This document shows, piece after piece, positions 10,147-19,487 of a stretch of DNA of 30,700 bases (position 1 is the stretch's first letter; the number at the start of each line of letters is the position of its first letter). Under the pieces are notes generated by a model. That model made no database searches. It was not told the origin of the DNA and worked only from the letters and a program-made list of their open reading frames with translations. The stretch comes from Bondarzewia mesenterica (Eukaryota; Basidiomycota; Agaricomycetes; Russulales; Bondarzewiaceae): contig SGPL01000401.1 of NCBI GenBank assembly GCA_004802705.1, positions 1-30,700 on the forward strand, written 5' to 3'. A program made the position numbers and the translations under genes.

Positions 10147-11373
10147 TCTGAGAGCCTTGGATGGGCGAAAGGACGAGGCTATCGAGAGACAAAGAAGTCG
10201 CTGGAACGCTAGACATCAGGTAGATATACTGCTGGCCTGCGCGTGGACGCCAGCACCAGCCTCAACATCCTATTCTCGTCTGCAAGCGTACATGTGGGTT
10301 CGAGCATCGTACCTTATCTGAGAAGCGACAGAACGGTAGTCATGCGCTTCCGAAGCCTCAGCATGCCAGCGAAGGCAGCTGGATTCACAAAAAAAAGAGT
10401 GCTCAGTACTTGCAATCAAAATGAGCCCAACAATAATGGTCATTCGGTAAAGTTAGAACGTATTACGGGGTCGTCGGCCATGTGCAAGTTCGTGAAGCTT
10501 TTGGCTGCTGGCTTCCAGAGCAACATCAAGTGATTGATGGAGGAAATGAGAGCCGCGTGCTCGACTGCTGGCAAGGATTCGATATTCAACCATGCCAAGA
10601 AGCACCAAGTTTTGTTGCGCTACGTCCAAGTAAGTGTCAGCTACACCCACAGACACGGATGAAAATCTAGAGAGACCAACCCGCGCCCAACCTCCGAGCA
10701 CTATCCGCGGTCGCTCCAACTATTTCGGCGCTAATGATTACAAAGCGCGGGTCCATCTACTGAGATTCGCCGGCACCGACAAAGACGGTTCAGACAAAGT
10801 GCTGCGAGACAATGCCTTGAGCATAACCAGGCACAATTTTGATATAGCTGACACAGGTGCAGGCCTTCGTGTAAAACTTGCATAACATATTTATGAACTG
10901 CGCGCGACGAGAATGGTTGTCGAGCGTCTCAGGACTATCGCAGCTCACCTATTATTAGTACTCTGTCAAAAAATCCTAAATTTTCTCGGCGCACATTGGC
11001 TGCGAGTTACAACCTAGATCCACGCAGTGAGAATGTCCTCTCATATTTCTTGACTATACGGAGCCGTTTGTATACCGTATACCCCCAATTGGCGAGGTAG
11101 GCCTGAAAATTGGCACGACGTCCTGCGTAAGGAAGAAGTAATAACGCTGATGAATCAGGCGAAGATGTAAACTGTATCTTCGACGCAAGTCCAAAAGCTT
11201 TGAGATCAACCTTGGAGCCAAAGAGTGTTGTACCGATTGTGAACACCGACATGAGATCTCGCGCTTCTTGGAAAGCGGGATGAAGCAAAATAAAGTTATT
11301 ATTTTTACATGAAGTACAAAAACAAACCGCGGGCACAGCCTATCAGGTAGAGATGGACTAGGCCAACGAGTCA
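10147..11373. other. Spacer between CK2 and chitinase genes; no defensible gene
   Basis: The part next to 10146 should hold the chitinase promoter and the part next to 11373 the CK2 3' end. Minus-strand fragments such as TIIVGLILIA (near 10405-10440) and SVPANLSRWTRAL (near 10741-10790) look protein-like but fall in different frames and do not join by clear introns. They could be relics of a membrane-protein gene. I cannot build a gene here. Confidence 0.4.
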
Positions 11374-12782
11374 TCACTCGGCGTCCGGAATTGGACCGTT
11401 TCTAATTGGATCTGTTGGTCGGATGTTACGCCTCTGGTCTCACACTGATAAATCATTGGGTGACTTACTGAAGTAGGGATGTGCTTGCGCTTCACGGGCA
11501 GTAAGTCGCTCTTGATGATCATAGCGGAGGAGGTTGTCCAAGAGATCGATGGCCTCGTTGGAGATGTATCGCTGATTCTCCGTAGTGATGAAACGGCTCC
11601 ATGATCTTCTCGGGTACCTGAGATATAGTGAGGAGGGGTTATCTCGAAGAAACAAAAGTCGACCGATGGTGAACCGACCTTTGGAGGATTTCGTCATACT
11701 GGGCATCCAACTCGATGTCATACTTGTTCAGGTACGCGTAGAGCTCGTCCGTTCCCAGAACTTTGGCAATCTTCACCAGTTGGTCGTAATTATCGTGGCC
11801 GTGGAAAAACGGTTCCTTCCGGAAAATCTGGACACCTCATATATGAGTTCCCCATCTTCACAATAGGCAAAGGGAACTGACCATTGAAGCGAACATGCAT
11901 CCAAAACTCCACATATCCAGGCTGTAGTCATATTCTTGGAAATCTACAAGTAGCTCGGGACCCTTGAAGTATCGCGACGCTACACGGACGTTATACTGGG
12001 TTCTTGGATGGTAAAACTCGGCCAAACCCCAGTCTATCAATCGCAGCTGCGGACAAAGATAGGACTTCTTAGAACTTTGAAATGGCAACGTGAAACTCAC
12101 CTTGCGATGCTCATGATCAATCATGACATTGTGAGGTTTCACATCCCGGTGCATGATCCCTTTGGAATGACAGAAATCCAGTGCCTGCGAAACGAAACTC
12201 GTCGGTATGTGGAAAAAAAAATGTTTGCTCAACTCACCTTCAGAAGCTCGAACATGTAGAACCGCACATCAAGATCACCAAATCGTGGATATAGAACCTT
12301 GAAATCGATGTTGCGTACGGCTTCTGTGATTAGACTGGGTATTTTGGATGACGGATCCCGGACCACGTCCAGAAGGGCTACAATGTTTGGCCCTCCAGCC
12401 AAGTTCTGCAAAATTTTGATCTCCCTCTTGATCTTCTTCTTCTTGACGGGTTTGAGGACCTTGATAACACACTTCTCGTCGTTTACGATGTTCACGCCCT
12501 CGAAAACCTGCGATGTAGTAGGCTAGGGCAGCAAAACACTTGATTTGGGGGCTAGCCACCGACGCACCTCTGAGTATTTTCCCCTTCCAACCTTACGAAC
12601 GATCTCATAATGATCCTGCGATCCCCATTGCACCTGGAGATTGTCTGTGGTAACAAGGTCAGACTGCGTGGCCAGGTTGAGAAAAAAGTTCCTCACTGAC
12701 CATACTCGTGCCATGAAGGTCCAAGTTTGGCGTTCACATCGGCATATACCCGCGAGACAGACGTGGTTGTAACACGACCCAT
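11374..12782 (-). CDS. CKA1: Casein kinase 2 catalytic subunit alpha
   Basis: This is the constitutively active acidophilic Ser/Thr kinase of the CK2 holoenzyme (nucleus and cytosol). Eight exons close in phase: 12701-12782, 12568-12644, 12507-12238, 12184-12101, 12046-11882, 11827-11679, 11617-11469, 11411-11374, giving 337 residues, the usual family length. Visible motifs are the N-terminal activation segment ([17 protein letters not shown]), the glycine loop GRGKYSEV (47-54), catalytic Lys in [18 protein letters not shown] (Lys69 and the basic cluster typical of CK2), HRDVKPHN (155-162), and DWGLAEF with the CK2-specific DWG instead of DFG (176-178). The last exon, using a CAG acceptor, ends [16 protein letters not shown]; an alternative acceptor 8 nt later would give a different tail. 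It is divergent from the SET gene. Confidence 0.97.
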
Positions 12783-12956
12783 GAAGGATAGTGTACTTGA
12801 GGTGAAAGTCGGGTTTACACTGCGGGGGCCAGCTGTTGAAGCAAATTGGCGGTATGCTGATCTCTACGGTTTCAGCGCTGTCCGTCTGATATGGATAAAT
12901 CGTCCCACGCTTACAATAACCATCGGACAACCAACATTCACAATATGTAATCGCAG
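12783..12956. promoter_or_regulatory. Shared divergent promoter between CK2 alpha and SET-domain gene
   Basis: Only 174 bp separate the two start codons, so both promoters and both 5' leaders must fit here. I see no TATA box; a CCAAT-like ATTGG lies near 12845-12849. Confidence 0.7.
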
Positions 12957-13529
12957 ATGCCTTCGCAACTCAAGAGGCCCAAACACTGGCCTGCTCACAT
13001 TCACTATATACAATCTCAAGTGTATCATGGATCAGTCCCAGCTGATGTTCTATCGTTCGTTCGGGGTGTTCCTTCCAAACCAATACGACCGGTCGACAAA
13101 CCCGGAAACACGTCGACCACCTTCACTGTCCAACTGATATCACATTCCACACATCCTGCATGCGGACAATACGGCCTTTTTGCCTCCAAGAAAATTCCAC
13201 CACGCACCCCCATTGTTGACTATCTTGGAGAGGTGCACTGCGATGAGAGACCTGATTCGGATTACGATATTTCCCTTTACCGATTCCAGGATGGTGTCAG
13301 CGTTGGCTCAGACGCCAGCAGAATGGGGAACGAGGCTAGGTTTGTCAATGACTATCGCGGGATTCGCGCGAAACCAAATGCAGAATTTCGAGATGGGAGA
13401 AAGGCGTCGGGTGAGCTGAGAATGAGCGTCTGGAGCTTGACGGAGCCAATCAAGAAGGGTGACGAGATTTTGGTGTCCTATGGCAAGGCATGGTGGGGCA
13501 GCAGAACATCAGAGTCAAACGTTGTATGA
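12957..13529 (+). CDS. SET-domain protein, putative lysine methyltransferase
   Basis: A single exon of 190 codons. A SET domain fills roughly residues 60-185: CGQYGLFASKKIPPRTPI corresponds to the SAM-binding N-SET strand, VDYLGEV follows, then GNEARFVNDYRGIRAKPN in the place of the usual RFxNHxCxPN, and finally KKGDEILVSYGKAWW matching the GEELxxxYG motif. The NHS/C element is replaced by NDY, as in some SET proteins acting on non-histone substrates, so activity and target are uncertain. No post-SET cysteine cluster or other domain is present. The ATG at 12957 is the first in frame, close behind the CK2 promoter. Confidence 0.88.
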   Translation: MPSQLKRPKHWPAHIHYIQSQVYHGSVPADVLSFVRGVPSKPIRPVDKPGNTSTTFTVQLISHSTHPACGQYGLFASKKIPPRTPIVDYLGEVHCDERPDSDYDISLYRFQDGVSVGSDASRMGNEARFVNDYRGIRAKPNAEFRDGRKASGELRMSVWSLTEPIKKGDEILVSYGKAWWGSRTSESNVV

Positions 13530-13567
13530 AGGGTCACCGCCCAGGCGCTGTATCTGTCTCGAGAAAT

Positions 13568-13996
13568 TCATCGGCGGTTTGGTGAGCGACGACTCTTATC
13601 ATGAAAATATGTACCACATGCCTCATTTTCAAATGTTTGTTTGTGTGCTAGATTTGACGGGTCGTCCTCAACGGTCCGACTCGCCTCATGGTACTCCTGA
13701 ATATGGGATTTGTCTACTGTCAATATGGCTGTCATAGATGCGAGATAATGAGGCGTTAAGCCTAGTCGCGATCTACCAAGGGATCCATTCACATTTACTA
13801 GTTGATTTGCCGTATTGGCCGGTGCATCGTGCCAATCGAGGAAAATACGGGGCTCACAATTCCTGAAGCTGAACACTATGATGTACGTACTCACTGATAA
13901 CCGAACTTTACCTCTCTTCGAATTAGCCATTTTGATTTCCGATTCGTTTTCGATCCGGGCAATTCTGTGTCCTCCAATTTGACACGGTCCATTCAT
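13568..13996 (-). CDS. Uncertain ORF convergent to the SET gene
   Basis: A 142-codon frame is open on the minus strand with pieces such as IFLDWHDAPANTANQLVNVN. It contains intron-like signals (GTAAAG near 13911, GTGAGT near 13890, CTTCAG near 13863), but splicing them leads to early stops. An alternative frame just upstream begins MDEWISVPKCPMHEPRLDAR and is also protein-like. No family is recognised. The true gene, if any, may combine parts of both frames or be non-coding. Confidence 0.2.
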   Translation of the reverse strand: MNGPCQIGGHRIARIENESEIKMANSKRGKVRLSVSTYIIVFSFRNCEPRIFLDWHDAPANTANQLVNVNGSLGRSRLGLTPHYLASMTAILTVDKSHIQEYHEASRTVEDDPSNLAHKQTFENEACGTYFHDKSRRSPNRR

Positions 13997-14187
13997 CCTC
14001 CTTCGTCACAGTGGATCTGGCATCCAATCGCGGCTCATGCATCGGGCACTTCGGAACAGAAATCCACTCGTCCATGTTGCACGATGAATACTACAAAAAA
14101 ATTATCTACGCTCGAGCAGAGTAACTCAAGTCAAATGTCTGTTCATGAATATTATTGGTCTTCGTGGTTTTACGTGACGCGTTCGAA

Positions 14188-14287
14188 CACGTGCACAGTG
14201 ACCGTCTTCACGTGACAATTACTTACGTTGGATCGAGCAAGTGTAGAGGGGGTGTGTTGCTCGGGGTCAATGCGGCGGATCACGTGA
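14188..14287. promoter_or_regulatory. Cluster of three CACGTG (E-box) sites
   Basis: CACGTG occurs at 14188-14193, 14209-14214 and 14281-14286. The last two lie inside the 8-bp palindrome TCACGTGA, a typical site for bHLH factors of the Cbf1/USF kind. They sit 140-235 bp upstream of a TATA box at 14423. Confidence 0.6.
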
Positions 14288-14422
14288 CGGTCCGCTTTGT
14301 CCTGTGACCAAAGCGCGAACGCGCCACGGTGGCCATGTCTCACTTACAAGCTACGTTTCTCGTTCTCAATGGCCTCGTTTCCTTTTGTCTCTGTTTTAGT
14401 GGCTCAGCTTTGATATCCTACG

Positions 14423-14430
14423 TATATAAA
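14423..14430 (+). promoter_or_regulatory. TATA box of an unassigned plus-strand transcript
   Basis: TATATAAA lies about 30 bp upstream of a pyrimidine-rich TCTTTCCTC stretch that could be a start site (about 14451-14460). No coding gene follows in a suitable place, so the transcript it serves is unknown. Confidence 0.5.
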
Positions 14431-14454
14431 AGCCTGCGAGAGCGGGGCAGTCTT

Positions 14455-14545
14455 TCCTCATCTCGTTCTGACTGCCCGCGCTCGCAGGTAAGTACTTACT
14501 TACTTACCTTTCTCCTCATCTCGTTCTGACTGCCCGCGCTCGCAG
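14455..14545 (+). repeat. 33-bp direct repeat flanking an intron-like insert
   Basis: Two identical 33-bp copies (14455-14487 and 14513-14545, ending CCCGCGCTCGCAG) are separated by 25 bp beginning GTAAGTACTTAC, itself a 12-bp palindrome. The segment 14488-14545 starts with GTAAGT, has CTGAC 14-18 bases before its end and ends in CAG, so it reads as a perfect 58-nt intron whose 3' half duplicates the upstream exon end. Confidence 0.85.
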
Positions 14546-15164
14546 TCACGCGCTCGTTCTCGCACTTAGTTTTTACGCACCCACCCGCCTCCCTTTCACA
14601 TTGAGCCTCGCTTCCCTTACGTACCTACTTTTTCTCGATCCAGTTCTGTCTCTTATGTCCTGTAGTAGCTAGCTTGAGGTCAGCCACAGGCTCGGCCCGG
14701 CGCTTCGGACCGCAATACATTCTATTGCCCTGCACTTCACGGACTCGCATCAACAAGCCTTAGTAAGCAGGAATTGATGGCTCAGGCTGGCAAAATCCGG
14801 TCGCAGCACGTGGAAGGGCGTTTAGGTCTCGTGACGTCTTCTCGTGTCTCGTTTTGCTATCTTTTTCTTCGAACTTTTGCTTGAATTTCCTATTTAGCCA
14901 TTACTGAACATAGGCAACTGAAGATGGCAAGACCAAGCCTTCATAAAACTTCCACAAAGCTTCATGAAACGAATAAGACATAGGAGTGTTTCACCAACCC
15001 ACGTCGTGTCGAGATAGACGTACTTAGGAAAGACCGCAAGGCAGTAAGTAGATAAATAAAACAAAAGATTTCCGTACACTATTCCCAGCGGCCGATAAGT
15101 TAACGAATGAAATTCCGAAAAAAATGAGAGGGGAGAAGAAAGCATAACAGGCTGCAGCAGGAAA
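14546..15164. other. Non-coding stretch; possible untranslated RNA downstream of the 14423 TATA box
   Basis: No open frame of note on the plus strand. It may contain an untranslated transcript from the 14423 promoter, and its right part is probably the 3' end of the arrestin gene. I do not recognise any tRNA, snRNA or snoRNA signature. Confidence 0.4.
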
Positions 15165-15336
15165 CTAACGAAGTAAATCAGCAAGTTGACAATGCCCACG
15201 AATAAAATAAAGATGAATAGCCTGAGCATCAATGCAAAAGGAGATACGTGAAAAAAGCGATGACAGAAACATGAACTCAACGAGCGTGCTTGATGTGATG
15301 CGACGTGGTATGGTGTGGTCTGGTATCGTGTATAGA

Positions 15337-18300
15337 TCAGAAATTATCCAAAGGAACTTCGGCGGCAACGGCGGCGGATCGCCCACCGACCGCCCATTCA
15401 AACTGGAAAGCGAATCGGGACCACCAAAGCCGAGCCCAAGCGAGAACGGTGAACTCGGACGCAGCTGCAGTCCGAACGTGTCGTCGCTTCCCAGGTCGTC
15501 CAGTCCAATCCCGAGCCTCATCGGCTGGCTGTCCGTCCCCTGCCCCTGCGCCAGCAACCGCGCGTCCTCCTCGCGCGTCTCCTGGATGTAATCAGACGGG
15601 GGGCGCGGCATGAGCGGCGGCGGCGCGGGCACGGAAGAAAAAGTTGGTGCTCGGTTGAGGAGGAAGTGGAGGAGAAGAAAATGGAGGAGGCGGCGTGGGA
15701 TCGGGCATGCTGCCTGTGCCCTCGCCTCGCTCCTCTGCCTCGTACTTGGCTCTGAGCATCGCCTTCTCTTCGGCGGCGGTCAAGGGATTGCGCGACGTGT
15801 TCCCGCCCATGGGGGGCGTAGGCAATGCGGGTGGTGCACGGGCGCGTAAATGGGGAGGGAGCTCATACGCTTGGGGCGGTGAGTGGAAGGCGGGCGGTGG
15901 AAAAGATGAAACAAGGGCAGAAGCATCCTGGGATTCGTACTGTTGGCGGAGCAGCTTCTTTTCAGCGGCCGCTGAAAGAGGTTGCGCGGATGAGGCACCA
16001 GACGGGAGAGGGGCGGGCGATGGCGGCGGTGAGCCAGAGTATGCGGCGACGGCCTCTCGAGCCTCAAATGCTTGGCGATACCGTTCCTTTTCCGACATGT
16101 TATTCAAGGCAAGATCGCTGCTGGGAACCCATGGTGGTGGTAGATCATCGTCATTGGGATTGGGCATGTGGGAAGAAGCGTGTGATAAAGAGCGTGAAAT
16201 AGTGGAGCTGTAGTTGTTTTCCGAGGAGGGAGGTATCTGGCTTGACGAAGACCCCATAGCTGTGTCCACAGGACCAAAGGTCACCTCTTGGTGGCGCGCA
16301 ACCGCGTTCCTCGCATTGTGGTACCGTATGAGCATCTCCTTCTCTTCCTCGGCAGTTGGAAAACGCACCCCATTCGCAATAGGCAATGTACTCTGCGCTA
16401 GAGGGGGAGACGCTCTCGGTGTAGAAGCGCCTTGTTGGGATGCTGAAGGTTTGTTAATAGAAGACATGGCCGCGGAGTAGAGTGCGGCACCCGCAGAAAG
16501 CACAGGCTGCGAACCAGGATACGGGCTCCTGCCTGGTGAGTGGAAATTCCGCGCAGAATCCTTTGAATCCGTCCGCGTGTGGGACTGCTGGCTTGGAGGC
16601 GGTGATCCATCCTGCGAGGCTAGGCCCTGCAAAATCCGCGCCTTGCTCTGTGCCTGGTTGAACAACCGCACTTTCTCCTCGTCCGCCGTGGGCCAATGAC
16701 TCGTCTTCGGAGAGGTGGAGTGTTGGGAGGGAGGTGTAACCGGCTGCGAATGTGTCGTCGCAAAAGACTATGCAGAGAGCCAATCAGGCAAAGAAATAAT
16801 CAAGGGAAAAAAAACTCAGGTAGAACAGAGACCTACCTGTACGCTGGACATACGATCAAGCCCTCCCTGCACACGCTCGACATTGGCCTTGGCACGGTGG
16901 TACAATGTTGCCTTTTCGTCCTCCGCCGTTGGCCAAGCCTTCTGCTGCCGCGGGGGAGAATGCCCACGCTGTGGCTGAGGAGAAAGCGCGCGCTGCGGTG
17001 GCGATACCTCCTCCTCCTCTGGAATCTCATCGTCAACAGCATTGACGATCGTAAAGCGATTGCCCTGCAACGTGCTGGCGCGCTGCCTGCGACTGCCCGT
17101 GCCCGTGCCCGTGCCCGTGCCTGTGCCTGCTCCAGCGCCCACGCCAATGCCAAAGTCGACGTCGGCGCTGGGGTGGGCATCGCTCCCAGCCGTGCTTGGG
17201 CGTTGAGATGTAGCCGTGTTCTTGGCCGTAGGTCGTGAGGGACCGCCTGCCGAACTCGGGCGGACGAAACCGAATTCGTCGACTTGACCAATGGAGGCTG
17301 AAGCCGCATGACCATTCAAATTTGGCATGGTCTGTGGCTGGCGCTGTCCGTAGTCCGTAGATTCCAAACGGGATGAGATGTGCTCGGCAATGGTGTGTGG
17401 TTGCACATCATTCGCAGGGCCTGCAGAAGTGTAAATATTTGCAGATGGACGGTTGGAAGGGGTTGAGGTCAGATTATGCGACTTCGAGGAGATGGAGAGC
17501 ACAGGTTGTAATGAGAGACTTGGTGTGGTGCCGATGCGTCTGAAAGGGAGAGAGGTCAGAGAATGATAACATCAAAGCACTATTATTGGTACCTGACGGC
17601 CTCGGCTGAGACGTATCTGCAAAAACCCAGATGTCGGTTCGAAAATCAAAAATGATGAAGTCCAAACGCACCTAGGCCAATTAGATACGATGACCGGGAG
17701 CTCCATGATTAGCGGCTTGCCCGTGCCCATAAGAGCCTTGACACCCAAGATGTAAGTGATATCGATATGTCTCGCAGACGTGAGCGTCGTCGTCGTATGT
17801 GATGGAGGGATCATGCATGCAAGCTCTGTCCTGTGGGCGGTTCCACCATAAAGCGTCTGATTTACAGGCACCTTATGCTCCCCAATAATGTTAATCTTGA
17901 CCTGCGGTGCGCCCTTCTTACCCGTCGTATGTGGCCCCGCACGGAAAATCGTTGTCTCCTTCAAAGTGAATTCGTACCCACGCAGGATGACCGTGTGTAG
18001 GCTGTCAGATTTGACCGTCGCCATCACAGACACGCGATCTCCTGGACCATAACAATTCTGGGTTCGGTCTACTGTCAGAACGACGGCGTCTTGGGTTAGA
18101 TGACGCGATTCGGGTTGTTGATAGATTGGCCAGGTAGAGTGCAATTCGTGCTTATCGATGATGATGGATGTGGATGTGGAGAGGACAATCGGTTTACTTC
18201 GGCGGAGGAAGCTCCTGCGCGGAATCGTGAAGAATTCACACACATGGACGTAGAGAAGCCACTTACGTCTTGCCCTGCACGCAGACCTGCCCGACCAGCT

Positions 18301-18981
18301 CATACCTTACACCAGCTTCGTCGAAATGAGAGGATCGCCCAATTTAAAACAAAAATGATCTCCTCACCTCCTTTCTCCAATGCAAGACTGGGCGCGATAG
18401 ACTCTGGAATACGGATATAGAAAGGGATGTCTTGCTGCACACTTCCTCATCAACGCCGAGACATGATGCATCATATGTATTGCACACGCACCGTATGCAG
18501 CGTACTGAACTCATCACTGGATTGCCACAAATTAATGGGACTCTGTCCGACGAAATCGACAAACGTGTTCTGCTGCCCGCCACCAGGTAGTGTTTCGACC
18601 TTGCGCAACTCTATGCGAACATACTTCGCCTTGACGCCTTGGGGGCCTAAGCGGACCTCGATGGCCTGCCAGCAGTCATGCAACTGTGTTAGCCGCCGTG
18701 CGTACGCGTGTGAAGTGCAGGCCAGCGTGGGCACTCACTCCTTTGACTGCGGCTTGTGGGCGATCGGGCGCGCCTGGAGGGACTCCAGGAAAACCTACAG
18801 CGTACGGTGCTCGATAATGTATCTCTTTCTCGATAACAGTATCACGCGGTCACGCACCTTGCACGAACTCGACATTTGGGGGTGGTCTAAGTGTTCTGAG
18901 TGCGCGCAACAGAGTGTTTCAGCGCACGACGTCGTGACGAACGCGTGAAAGGCATGACACTCACAATTTTGCTTGAGACAT
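15337..18981 (-). CDS. Alpha-arrestin-like protein with long disordered tail; frame breaks near C-terminus
   Basis: Exons 18965-18981, 18858-18895, 18739-18794, 18492-18665, 18368-18434, 18267-18315, 17672-18214, 17593-17616, 16837-17539 and 16767 onward close in phase. The start MSQAKLTLRPPPNVEFVQGF is split by a 17-nt first exon. Residues 1-330 form an arrestin fold (IPFYIRIPESIAPSLALEKG, VRYELVGQVCVQGKT, LRGYEFTLKE, HIDITYILGVKAL); such proteins usually link plasma-membrane cargo to HECT ubiquitin ligases. The remaining 600-plus residues are disordered, rich in Pro/Ser, with a (Gly-Thr)n run and six copies of a TAEEEKxxL-type motif. At a T-run (plus A5, 15638-15642) one extra base shifts the frame; as it stands the protein stops at 15592. 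Skipping it continues through PPSDYIQETREEDARLL to DPPPLPPK near 15357. A second break there, one missing base, would end the gene at 15337; otherwise the frame runs to 15165. Confidence 0.88.
17095..17130. repeat. Hexamer microsatellite (GCCCGT)n in the arrestin gene
   Basis: About six tandem units of GCCCGT/GCCTGT encode alternating Gly-Thr on the minus strand, within the disordered tail. Confidence 0.85.
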
Positions 18982-19487
18982 TCAGAAGGGAGAGAGAGGA
19001 GAGAAGAGGAGCCCAGCGCGGGAGACGGAGGCAAGTTGAAAGTTATATCATGAGTTTCGGATCGGTGGTGCACAGCCAAGGCGCAAATGACTTCCCGGAT
19101 CATTTTGGCGCTAGGAACACCATCCTAAGTACTAGATTCAATCGCCCAATTTCGCGCCAACTTCATGTTGGCGCTCAACAGCCATTTTATCCGCAGAACA
19201 TCGTACAGCCTTCAATCTCGCCATCTCCACGTACAAAACCAACAGCATCTGTTCCAGACACCTGCATCATCACACCTGAGAGAAAACATCGTTATCCTTC
19301 ACATCACACCATGTGGTGGAGCGTATTCTCATCACAGGACCCGCGCGTGTTGATCCACAACCTCAGAAATGAAACAGTCCGTTATTGGACAAGGCCGTCT
19401 CGAGCTCGCGAAAATGTGAGATCAAAAATGTAAAAAAGGTGACACTACATACACGAATCGACGAAACAAAAAGATCCCAAACCCACA
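18982..19487. other. Spacer between SF3B2 3' end and arrestin 5' end
   Basis: About 500 bp between two minus-strand genes. It should hold the arrestin promoter; I see no gene or distinct regulatory element. Confidence 0.5.

Noticed and set aside
9812..10321. 169-codon plus-strand ORF
   Set aside because: Antisense to the first three chitinase exons and their introns.
10453..10719. Minus-strand 88-codon ORF as a gene
   Set aside because: No family, no consistent exon partners; kept only as an unassigned spacer.
15165..15336. C-terminal extension of arrestin read to 15165
   Set aside because: After DPPPLPPK the frame turns hydrophobic and unlike the rest of the protein; more like translated 3' flank after a one-base error.
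16696..17238. 180-codon plus-strand ORF with Ala-Arg repeats
   Set aside because: Antisense to the (Gly-Thr)n part of the arrestin tail.
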